The notes under the pieces were generated by a model. That model worked only from the letters and a program-made list of their open reading frames with translations, was not told the origin of the DNA and did not search any database. Positions 49,129-57,182 of a stretch of DNA of 64,000 nt are shown here, one piece after another; positions within the stretch are counted from its first letter, which is position 1, and each line of letters opens with the position of its first letter. The stretch lies in NCBI GenBank assembly GCA_029237695.1, contig CM055279.1, positions 19,431,686 to 19,495,685 of the forward strand, given 5' to 3'. Source of the DNA: Conchocele bisecta. Lineage: Eukaryota > Mollusca > Bivalvia > Lucinida > Thyasiridae. The position numbers were made by a program, and so were the translations under genes.

Positions 49129-49443
49129 CTAATATATCTGACAATCTCCAACTGCCCTCGCCAGATCGTCCGGTAACTGCGTCGATAATAATAAACCTTT
49201 GTTGGAAGTGCAATCGCGATTGGGGGTTAAGTTCTGAAGGAAATTGGGAAAATATAATCCCCCAGGATTGGTGGAGGAATCTAACATCCGCTTTGCGAAA
49301 AGGGTGGCCGCTTTTTCGTCCTCCCGCCACGTCTCGAGAGAATCTCGGGCCAGACGAATCATACCCTTTGCACCAGCTATGCGGTGTTTAAGGGCAGTGT
49401 AGCCTACATCAATCATAGCAAAATAAAGTTCGTCAACTGACAT
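49129..49443 (-). CDS. Polinton hypothetical protein, 104 aa
   Basis: The protein has an amphipathic, charged N-terminal half (GAKGMIRLARDSLETWREDEKA cut to its core RLARDSLETWRED) and a polar C-terminal part. No transmembrane segment and no recognised domain. Its start lies next to an AT-rich run with TATATATA. It sits upstream of int in the minus-strand block. A palindromic CAATCGCGATTG module lies inside the frame. Confidence 0.6.
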   Translation of the reverse strand: MSVDELYFAMIDVGYTALKHRIAGAKGMIRLARDSLETWREDEKAATLFAKRMLDSSTNPGGLYFPNFLQNLTPNRDCTSNKGLLLSTQLPDDLARAVGDCQIY

Positions 49444-49493
49444 CGTTCTATATATATATATATATATATTTATATAATTAATTTATAATTAAT

Positions 49494-49925
49494 TTAAAAT
49501 CTCGATTGAATATAGTAGCCGACAAGACCCACCACACCCATTCCCACGACGATGAACGCGATCTCGCGGTCTTTTTGGGCCTCTGACGGTACATAGAAAT
49601 CTGAAAGTTGGGGCTCGCGATCCATCGGCGCGAGACTTTTCTGCGGATATGCCAGCGCGTACTCGCTGTTGCCTTCTTCAACGTTCTGAAAAGTTTGTGC
49701 GGCGTGATTTTCGCGGCGAAGCTCTTCATTGACCCAGTCAAGATGGGCGGTTTGTTTTTCCGACCACGCTTCCTTTGCGCTATTGAATTGTTCTACAGCT
49801 AAATCGTGACGCGTACTCTCCTCATCCGCGTTCGAGTTTTGTAGTTTAGAGAATAGAAAGTTGCTGCCGGTGAACGCAAATGCGTTTAAGAGCGCACCAC
49901 CTACCATTATTGCGATTGAAGCCAT
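49494..49925 (-). CDS. Polinton membrane protein with N- and C-terminal hydrophobic segments, 143 aa
   Basis: Hydrophobic residues 2-25 (IAIMVGGALLNAFAF) and 122-139 (IAFIVVGMGVVGLVGYY) flank a charged helical middle (WVNEELRREN). I recall very similar proteins in other invertebrate Polintons, next to the capsid genes, so it is probably a conserved virion or assembly membrane protein. Function unknown. It lies in the minus-strand morphogenesis block with its neighbour's stop directly against its start. Confidence 0.75.
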   Translation of the reverse strand: MASIAIMVGGALLNAFAFTGSNFLFSKLQNSNADEESTRHDLAVEQFNSAKEAWSEKQTAHLDWVNEELRRENHAAQTFQNVEEGNSEYALAYPQKSLAPMDREPQLSDFYVPSEAQKDREIAFIVVGMGVVGLVGYYIQSRF

Positions 49926-50159
49926 TTATTTCCATATATTAACTGGTAGAATTCCACCTTTAACTGGATAATCTCGGGTCCAAACTGCGGCCGCTACATC
50001 TAAGGTCGCGAGCCCTACGTCTCTCACAGTAAAGTCCAATTTGGGAGCGGATCCTCCTAGGGCCATCTTTGATAGTCGAGCATACCCGATACTGAAACCT
50101 GATATCACCACGGCGTGATAAAGCGCATTCACTAACATTTTACCGTCTTGTTCAGCCAT
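49926..50159 (-). CDS. Polinton small hydrophobic protein, 77 aa
   Basis: A short protein with a hydrophobic stretch (ALYHAVVISGFSIGYARL) and a C-terminal KGGILPVNI. Similar 70-80-residue proteins ending in a GILP motif occur beside the previous gene in other Polintons, from memory. It abuts that gene with no gap, suggesting co-transcription. Confidence 0.72.
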   Translation of the reverse strand: MAEQDGKMLVNALYHAVVISGFSIGYARLSKMALGGSAPKLDFTVRDVGLATLDVAAAVWTRDYPVKGGILPVNIWK

Positions 50160-50183
50160 TATTGCATATAAAAGGGGTCGCGA

Positions 50184-50609
50184 TCAATGTTTAAATGGGG
50201 CGCATCCAATCGCGATTGGTGTTTCGTAACTTTCTTCTGAACTATGGCTGGTTGTTTTTTCGATAATATGGGGTACGCACAGGGCACCAACAACTGCCAG
50301 ACCACCACCAACAACCCAACTCCAATTCACGAATTTGGGTGACAAATTCAAAGAATTTGGGTGCGCTTCCAATTCGTGAATTGGGGGTGTACTCAACTCT
50401 GTCTTCAGATGTTTTGCTCTCTCCGTCCCCGATTGCAACCCCAATCTCGATTGGAGTTTAGCCTCTCGAAGCTCGGCGAGTATTTTATCTTGTTTAACTT
50501 TTCGGGTGGCAGCCGCCGCCCGCCCAGCTGCCTGTCTTTTGGGATTTTTTATATGCGGTATGTCATCCAGTGGCGGAGTAACACTCGGGTTTCGATTGGG
50601 TTGGAGCAA
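50184..50609 (-). CDS. Polinton basic protein with one transmembrane segment, 141 aa
   Basis: A basic region (IKNPKRQAAGRAAAATRKVK) is followed by a polar linker and one hydrophobic segment (WSWVVGGGLAVVGALCV). The KNPKR-AAGRA pattern occurs in Polinton proteins I have seen, possibly nucleic-acid binding. An adjacent frame (50,824-50,549) reads into it and may be its true N-terminus, with an indel near 50,590. The linker carries several palindromic CCAATT...AATTGG modules, described under findings. Confidence 0.65.
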   Translation of the reverse strand: MLQPNRNPSVTPPLDDIPHIKNPKRQAAGRAAAATRKVKQDKILAELREAKLQSRLGLQSGTERAKHLKTELSTPPIHELEAHPNSLNLSPKFVNWSWVVGGGLAVVGALCVPHIIEKTTSHSSEESYETPIAIGCAPFKH

Positions 50610-50824
50610 TCGGGTTCAACTCCGTCACTCTCGCGGGTGTGTCTTGTGTCATCATTTTCAGGGCTTATAGTTCGTGGGCATATATGTCCAAATTGACAGT
50701 GTTTACCCGTGGTCAACGCGGTTGTCAGCGGGGCTAAGTACATTCCAAACCTGTGATAAATTGAGCAGCAGGCTGTTCTAAGAGTGTGACCTATAAAAGG
50801 GTCAGTCTCTAGATCGTCAATCAA

Positions 50825-51211
50825 TCACGCGGTGTTTGGTATAGGGAGAAGTATACTAACGGCGGTTGCGTACAAATGAATAGCCGCCGATCCGAGAGTT
50901 TTTGTCATCTCCGCACCTAACCTAGATTCGTATCGCGCATACATTTTATCGATCTCCGCATCTGACATCTTATCCACCTGAAAAACTGAGAGACGCCTAC
51001 CGAGATAAGCTCCGATTGTCCCCCAGCAAACCAGCGCAGCTAGCCGCTCTCGTCGCGCCGCATTTTCATTTTCATTTGGAGTCGTTGCACTCAACCCAAT
51101 ACCAACCGCCGTTGGAGTTGATTCCGATTGCTCTGTCTGATCATTATCTATGTTGGCAGTCGGAGTTGAGGTTTCTTCTATTAGCTGATCGAGAAGTTCG
51201 TCGCAGTTCAT
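50825..51211 (-). CDS. Polinton hypothetical protein, 128 aa
   Basis: The start is placed at the ATG at 51,211 rather than the longer open frame to 51,331, because the AT-rich motif AATTAATTTTAAGAAAA lies directly upstream, as it does before the gene at 53,563. The N-terminus is acidic (CDELLDQLIEE), the middle polar, and the C-terminal half has two moderately hydrophobic stretches (LAALVCWGTIGAYLG and AIHLYATAVSILLPI). No family recognised; a membrane-associated virion protein is plausible. Confidence 0.65.
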   Translation of the reverse strand: MNCDELLDQLIEETSTPTANIDNDQTEQSESTPTAVGIGLSATTPNENENAARRERLAALVCWGTIGAYLGRRLSVFQVDKMSDAEIDKMYARYESRLGAEMTKTLGSAAIHLYATAVSILLPIPNTA

Positions 51212-51442
51212 TTTTCTTAAAATTAATTTAACTATTCTAACAAGTCTCATCACTTTAACATATTGCAAAGCGCACCACCCGATACTTATGATCACCATTA
51301 TGCTCGCAACAAAGCTCGCAGCGGAGCACAAACCAAATTGTTAACATTGTTAACCATTGTTCAGCATTTGTTCAACATTTGTTAAGCATTTGTTCAGCAT
51401 TGTTCAGCATTGTTCAGCATTTGTTCAGTAATTGCTAATTAA

Positions 51443-52226
51443 TTATAAAATTGAATTGATAACTTCGTAAGCAGTTGGTTGATCAGTCTTTAGCAAAAGC
51501 TTGGCGTGCTTAGTTTCCGAAAGCATCTGTCGAACCTCCAGGCGCTCCTCGCGCGTTGGGATAACGTCATTCTCTCGAAGGACAGTCATCGAATGAGTCT
51601 CGGTCCTTGCAGTGGAAAGAGGGGCGACCCATTTCGTTTTGCTCGCGCAGATCCTTGAGGACGGCGTTGTACTTTTGAGTGGATATCCATACGCTTTGCC
51701 TAGCATGGCGGCCAGAAAATGCGAGCTCGGAGAGCATGTCCTTCTTTTTGGTCATCGCCGCCTTGGCCGAGCAATCGTCAATCACGTATAGGGTGGGCTC
51801 ACCCTGGAATCTTTGGTATAAACCACGCAACCAATCGTGAAGCCTATCACCTTGGTCAATAACGTATACCTCAGGGTCGGTCCATATCCATGTTCGCCGC
51901 TGATAAGTATCGTTGTGCCGCACAGTGGGACACAGGATCACAATGTGACGAAAGGCATCGCGGTAGGACTCCTCGAGCAAGTCGAGGATGAAAACCGTTT
52001 TTCCACATCCTGTCTGCCCACATATTATGGCAGAGTGGGCATCTCCAATCGTGAATTGGTATTGATTGCTAATTTTCTTAATTAATTCTTTAGAATTATC
52101 AAATTTATTAATTAATAAATCGTTAGAATGATTGCTAATTTTCTTAATTTTTTCAAAATTATTAATTAATAAATCGTTAGATGATTTTTTTATTAAATCA
52201 ATAGAGTGCTGAGACGTATCGGCCAT
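51443..52226 (-). CDS. ATP: FtsK/HerA (A32-like) genome-packaging ATPase, frame-broken near its C-terminus
   Basis: The ATPase drives DNA into the capsid. Visible motifs: Walker A in ICGQTGCGKTVF, Walker B in PTLYVIDDCSA, and a downstream WISTQKYNAVLKDLREQ typical of Polinton and adintovirus ATPases. The N-terminus is a degenerate repeat of Lys/Ile/Asn-rich segments (SNDLLINKF appears twice). The long frame stops at 51,567, but the familiar C-terminal sequence continues in another frame to 51,443, so at least two indels lie around 51,590-51,650. The start overlaps the major capsid gene's end by 29 bp. Confidence 0.9.
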
Positions 52227-53489
52227 CTTCGATGTTGAGTTGTGCGTCTGTAATTATATATAAGTACACGTTCAATGGCCCGGCTCCGTCCGCCTCTTTG
52301 GTTATCTGAATCGTCACACCCTCGCTAGCGTTCTCAACTTGGCGTCCGCTGCCGTGTATTTGGTCGTCGTCGCTGGCTCGCATGTCTAGCCATACGCGTA
52401 TTTGGTATTCAGGAACTCCGCGAGGGAGACGGCCGAGAGATGCAGGTCTTTGGCAACCGCTGCAACCTCCGGAGAGCGCTTAGAGCCGGCAGCAAACTGC
52501 TTTCTTACTTCGTCCCATGCTGGTGCGCGCGAAGACCCGCGCTGTAGAGTTGATTGGGAACTCCCTCGATCGTCACCTCTACCTTCGTGATTTTGGGGTT
52601 ATAGAATTTGTCGGTTTTTCTAGCACCGAACGCGAACCGAGCATCCTCGAACAACATCATTATACCTTTCATCGAGCGAGCGGGTACGTTGACGTTAATA
52701 TTCCACAATGTGTCGCCTTTGTCTTTCGTCATCTTGCGATGGCGAAGAACTCGGTCGTAAAGTATGACAACGCGCCCGGCGTACTGGGTTCTGATCAATC
52801 GCGCGAGTTCGGGCATCGTGACCATGTCGTACTCCAGCGAAACATTATCGATCGTATACGTCGATAACATGTCGCTGGCTATGATAACTCGGCCGTAGTC
52901 GTTGAACGTTAGTTCGTATTCGAGGCGGTCAGCCAAAGCGCTCTGATAGTAGGGCATGTGACTCTCCAGCAACTCAAAGTCGAGCGGGATGTAGAAGCGG
53001 TTGCCGTAAGCGCCCGCGACCGCATTGTCACTCTCGTTGTTATCTACCTTGTTACCAGCCCCGATTCTAAGTTTGGTTACGTTCTTATTTTTGCTGGTGT
53101 CAATACCCTGATAGACAGCGTTTTCGCGCTCTTGCGCCGTCTTCCATAGGTCCTGATAACAATGGTGCGTCGCTGTCGTCGATCGACATCACCTCATTAC
53201 CAGAAATCTTTATCATGGTCTTCTTGACTATGGCGCGACCAAGGTTCTGAACGACGGTTCGGTCCGCGTCCGTCGACGTAAGCGAAATAGTGAAAGCGAG
53301 GCGAACAGTACCCGGCACAATGACGTCGTTAGCTCCGAGGTTGGGGAAGCGGACCAAGAGCTGCTGGTTCTGGTCGATCGTCGATGGGTTGTTCGTAATA
53401 ACGACACTCTGTCTCACGCCTTTTGCCCCGAGGGGCTCACGCAGTCTGCGGTATGGATTGAGTTTGCGACCGTATTGACTCGAAGACAT
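52198..53489 (-). pseudogene. MCP: Double jelly-roll major capsid protein (frame-broken)
   Basis: The major capsid protein forms the icosahedral shell. Fragments cover the whole length of about 430 residues: N-terminal part with NPSTIDQNQQLLVRFPNLG, a middle part with RFYIPLDFELL and DMVTMPELARLIR, and a C-terminal part with ENASEGVTIQITKEA ending DAQLNIEDGRYVSALY. These match Polinton/PLV-type double jelly-roll capsids. Three single-base frame breaks are seen, near 53,160, 52,520 and 52,400. Between them the sequence looks fully conserved, which favours recent integration or sequencing indels over long decay. Confidence 0.93.
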
Positions 53490-53537
53490 AATTTAGTGAA
53501 ACTATATTAAACCCTTATGGTTTTGTCTTTAATACAT

Positions 53538-53557
53538 AATTAATTTTAAGAAAGTTA
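53538..53557 (+). promoter_or_regulatory. Candidate Polinton late-type promoter motif, site 1
   Basis: AATTAATTTTAAGAAA ends 9 bp before the ATG at 53,563. The same motif precedes the start at 51,211 (minus strand) and lies at 57,114. Confidence 0.55.
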
Positions 53558-53562
53558 TAAAG

Positions 53563-54975
53563 ATGGCTGATTACGATATTGACATGGATGAAATCGGCAG
53601 AGGCGATTTCCGCGATGATGATGACATCGATGACTATGACGAAACGACCTTCATAGAGACACCAGCACCCCCATTTTTCCACTTTTGTTTGATCCAGGCG
53701 CACCACGAAATACGCCTTTGGTTAATCCACGTGCATCTTTGTTTGGTCCAGACGCACCGGGAACTTCATCTGCTGGTGTCTCTATGTGGGAGGCCCCACC
53801 CGCAACTCCGGCGTGGGCGGGCGGTGCCGAGATTCCTGCGGGGATCTCCAAGGATGAGCTGGCGCCTCTCGAGGAAACGAATTCTCGGGTGAAACGGTGG
53901 GAGAGTGAGGTGTCTAAAAATGGCATCAAGGCCATGTTGGAGTTCCGCAGCACTAAAAGAGGAGACTTGTGGGTTAAATGGGGTAATAGCTGGAAGTTAC
54001 TGACGTACAAGAACGACCCGACCCAGTTCCTCAGCCCCTCTTCCGTGAACCGATATGGAGTATCACTCGCTCGAGCTCTCGGAGTGATCGATGATCGGTC
54101 GCAGCTGCCTCAACAAATGGTAAAAACCCTACAGTCTACCGACGAAACGCTGGCGAAGACGGCCGCCGCTATAGAAATGAGCGAGCTCAGCGATGTCCCT
54201 CGTATAGCCACCGACGCTATTAACACAGTGGAAACCACGGTCAACGAAATGAACGGCACGAAATATGGGGGACTCGGGGGACTCGATAAGGCTCTGCAAA
54301 CAACTCGGGGCGAACTGGTCAATAACCTCTCCAAACTCACGGCGCTGGACAAACATATCGCGCTAGGAGAAAGAAAACTTGGGGAAATCCGTGACGATAG
54401 AGAATCTACCGAGCGGATCAACAAACTCCTGCGGTCGTTGCGGGACGAAAGAGAAGCTCGCTTGGAGGCTGCTTCGACTAACCGTGAGACGCTTTCCGGC
54501 CAATTAAGTCGGAGCCGCGAAACAATCTCGAGGGTTCTGCACGAGGACACGACACTCGGTGAGCGTCTTCGCACTCTGTTCAGAGAGAAGGGCGTCACGA
54601 TATTAACCATCGTCGCAGCTTTCAGCATGATTATATCGACCCTAATTCTATCTATATCGTCTCTATTTGTAGCTGTCAATGCTGGTGCCGCACCAGCACC
54701 CGCACCAGCACCAGCACCGGCACCCGCGCCATCCGGCGGAGCCAAGGAGTGGATAAAAAAAACAACTAAAAGCCCTCGCCAGTCTCCTGGCTAAATTAGC
54801 AGGAAAGTTGGCTGCCGCGCTGCCTGGTTTGATAGGAGGTCTCCTCTCCTTCTTGTTATCTATATTATCAAAAACGGTCGGATGGCTCGCCGAGAATACC
54901 TGGGCTTTAATCGTGGCCATCGCCGGTCTCCTACTATTCTTCGCCAGAGAGTTCCTAAAACCAAAGCGTAAATAG
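53563..54975 (+). CDS. Polinton coiled-coil membrane protein with acidic N-terminus (two indels)
   Basis: Starts at ATG 53,563 with an acidic tail (DIDMDEIGRG, DDDDIDDYDE), then a one-base break near 53,672 at a C run leads into a Pro/Ala-rich linker and a domain with WVKWGNSWKLLTYK. A long helical, probably coiled-coil region follows (DETLAKTAAAIEMSE to NRETLSGQLSRSRETI), then a transmembrane segment (ILTIVAAFSMIISTLILSI), an APAPAP repeat and a Lys-rich junction. An A8 run at 54,755 causes a second frame break, after which a hydrophobic C-terminus (GLIGGLLSFLLSILS, ALIVAIAGLLLFFARE) continues to 54,975. Similar proteins occur between capsid genes of other Polintons, from memory; a role in the virion's inner membrane or vertex is an inference. 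Confidence 0.78.
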
Positions 54976-55149
54976 TCCGATCGCCACGAGGGCGACGACG
55001 AGCGCTAATTTCTCCTCCTCGTGTGTTGTGCTTCCAATTTCAACATTGTTGATGATTGGTGTTTCAACATTGTTGATGGAACTCGATGGTGCATCCAATT
55101 TACGAATTGGGGGTACTGGGTTCGATTGTGTTGAGGGAGGTGTATCCAT
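54955..55149 (-). CDS. Small C-tail-anchored protein, 64 aa
   Basis: A polar, Pro/Asn-rich N-terminal part and one C-terminal hydrophobic segment (KLALVVALVAIGLFTLWF). Its end overlaps the end of the plus-strand gene at 54,975 by 21 bp. The polar part is built almost entirely from palindromic DNA modules (CCAATTTACGAATTGG and a longer variant). No family recognised. Confidence 0.5.
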   Translation of the reverse strand: MDTPPSTQSNPVPPIRKLDAPSSSINNVETPIINNVEIGSTTHEEEKLALVVALVAIGLFTLWF

Positions 55150-55290
55150 TTTGTGTTTTGGGGGTTTTTATGAAATCTTTTTCAAATTTATTTTGAATTT
55201 ACAACTCCGCGCCGATCATTTTGGGGGTGCGCTTGATGATATCCGTGTTCACGTTACCGTTGTGACCGATTTTTTGATTGGCGGTGGCGA

Positions 55291-56357
55291 TTACGATCTG
55301 ATTATTGTAACCATCACCGGGTCGTCTCGTAGTATCATATTGCTCGGCGCCATATAAAGACCTATTCCAAATACATAGTCCACTGGGGTGCTGGCAGTCT
55401 GCAAAACGTCTTGATAATTCTGGATCGCCTTCTCCAGGTCCACCTTAGCTGAGATGGCGTCCTCAACAAGTACCAGAACTGTTTTTGCGCGTCAAACGCC
55501 GTTCCGAATCCTATTATAGAACTGCGAGTTTGTTTTTGTGCACCTAGTATAGCCCACACATATGTACGAATGGAGTCGTTGAGGCGAGAAAGGTAACCCC
55601 GGCCTGAGTAAATCCAGTGCTTTTATCTAATATAAATGTACTCCATGCTATTCCAACTTTAGATGGTTGGTGTAGTGAAGCCGGATATGTTTGGTAGTAG
55701 GTTTTATCTGAGAACATATCAAGAAAAAAACTTGGTCTTTTATGTATTAGGAAACTTGACGTGTACCTCATAGTTACTGCTATCGAATGTGCCATCAACA
55801 ACTTTTACATCATTTCCAGCTTCTTCTTCAAAAAGGGGTCGCCCATTGAATCGTTCTTGGTGTAAACTTTTTGTTTCCAATCACGGTTTGGGTCCACACC
55901 AAATTCGTCACATATCCGTTCGAACTCCTTACGGTTGTATGTGTTGGAAATGGGATTCCACCCGTCGTCTGAGAGGTAGTGGAACACGTAATTCTTTCAA
56001 AATCCTTCTAATAGTATAATAAACATGAAAGTTGTATAAGCTACTGCTCATCATGCTGTTACTTGGTTTTATGTGGTCTCCGAAAGATACACCACACCCA
56101 GTTGTGGCACACCACACGGCAAAATTTAGTTGGTTCTGCAGAACTGCAGTTGCCCGCCATCTGTTTACCCCATCCACCGTACTAATCTTGGTCACCCTAT
56201 ATTTCTCAAATATGTTAGTGAAATTTGTGTCGAAACCCATGCCCAAATTGACTCTTATGTTAGGGTGCACAAGCCAACCAATGGTGTTCTTTTGAGCGTA
56301 TACACCACCAACTTTATACTTTGCATTAGAGTTAAAGCTAAATGCTTGTGTATCCAT
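55291..56357 (-). pseudogene. Unrecognised Polinton protein, probably structural (frame-broken)
   Basis: A chain of minus-strand fragments (56,357-55,929; 55,987-55,805; 55,801-55,544; then to the stop at 55,291) reads as one protein of about 350 residues. The N-terminal part is beta-rich (KYKVGGVYAQKNTIGWLVHP, ATAVLQNQLNFAVWC), the centre is polar (GWNPISNTYNRKEFERI), and the C-terminal part has SIAVTMRYTSSFLI. No domain was recognised; the position between capsid genes suggests a structural role. It is not like the adenoviral protease. Its start codon is 14 bp from that of the minor capsid gene, on the opposite strand. Confidence 0.6.
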
Positions 56358-56371
56358 TGAAAGATATTATT

Positions 56372-57115
56372 ATGTTTGCTACTATCACTAATGTTCAAAA
56401 AGGGAGTTGTGAACTTCAAAAATTAATAGACAACTGCTGCGGACAACGCCGGGTAGGCCTTAGATCAATAACGTTCACGGTCGGGTGGAAAAACGTTGAA
56501 ACGCTCGAGTTTTTCACATTAGAAGTCGAGGGTGTAAGCCCTGTGGCTTTCGGAAACTACCTCATAACTGAACCAGTGACCTCAGGATTTCGTATAACTC
56601 CAGATGCTATAGTACGTCAGGGTCTTTGGAGTTTCGGAGATCTCCAAGCTTTTGTCGCGGAGAAGATTCCTGGTGTAGTCACTCTCGCAATCTCGAAAGC
56701 CACGGGGCTCACGACATTGACCGTTGATAGGCGTTTAAGGATCTCACCGGGGTTGGGCTCACTGTTAGGATTTAAAATAACATACCCTTACAACGATGAC
56801 GGAGTGTTTGATCCTGGCGAGCACGTCGGCACGACCTCGGTGAACTTCGCCGTCACGAAAACTCTCGGGGTGCACCTGGATCGGGTGAACACATCGTACA
56901 ACACGGTAGACGGCACTCCCAGCATATTACTGAAAACCGTGCCCGCCAGCGACTGTTTCTATGGTGAGACCCTGACCTTAGACTTCCCACACCCCGAGAT
57001 GAAAGTTTTGGAATCGGGACACATCCACGAGTTGAAGATTTCTATTCTCGATGATAAAGGGAGAGAGTTGAAGAACGATTACCCGATTTCGGTAGTCCTA
57101 GAAATTTCAAATTAA
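56372..57115 (+). CDS. mCP: Minor capsid (penton, single jelly-roll) protein, 247 aa
   Basis: The penton protein fills the five-fold vertices. The frame is intact, and the ATG at 56,372 (MFATITNVQKG) is preferred over the earlier start because the divergent gene begins at 56,357. Length near 250 residues fits the family. Features typical of Polinton minor capsids: an N-terminal SITFTVGWKNVET region, and a C-terminal beta strand block HELKISILDDKGREL then YPISVVLEI. It is the best-preserved virion gene here. Confidence 0.87.
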   Translation: MFATITNVQKGSCELQKLIDNCCGQRRVGLRSITFTVGWKNVETLEFFTLEVEGVSPVAFGNYLITEPVTSGFRITPDAIVRQGLWSFGDLQAFVAEKIPGVVTLAISKATGLTTLTVDRRLRISPGLGSLLGFKITYPYNDDGVFDPGEHVGTTSVNFAVTKTLGVHLDRVNTSYNTVDGTPSILLKTVPASDCFYGETLTLDFPHPEMKVLESGHIHELKISILDDKGRELKNDYPISVVLEISN

Positions 57116-57135
57116 TTAATTTTAAGAAAATTATT
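57114..57135 (+). promoter_or_regulatory. Candidate Polinton late-type promoter motif, site 2
   Basis: AATTAATTTTAAGAAAATTA overlaps the minor capsid stop and lies about 50 bp before the fibre-like start at 57,183. Confidence 0.55.
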
Positions 57136-57182
57136 TAGAATTAAACGCATGTTCGTAATATATATTATCAACATTATTGAAA

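Noticed and set aside
54110..54745. 211-codon minus-strand open frame with Ala/Gly-rich start
   Set aside because: It is antisense to the coiled-coil membrane gene; its composition follows from the APAPAP repeat and Ser/Arg complement of the real frame.
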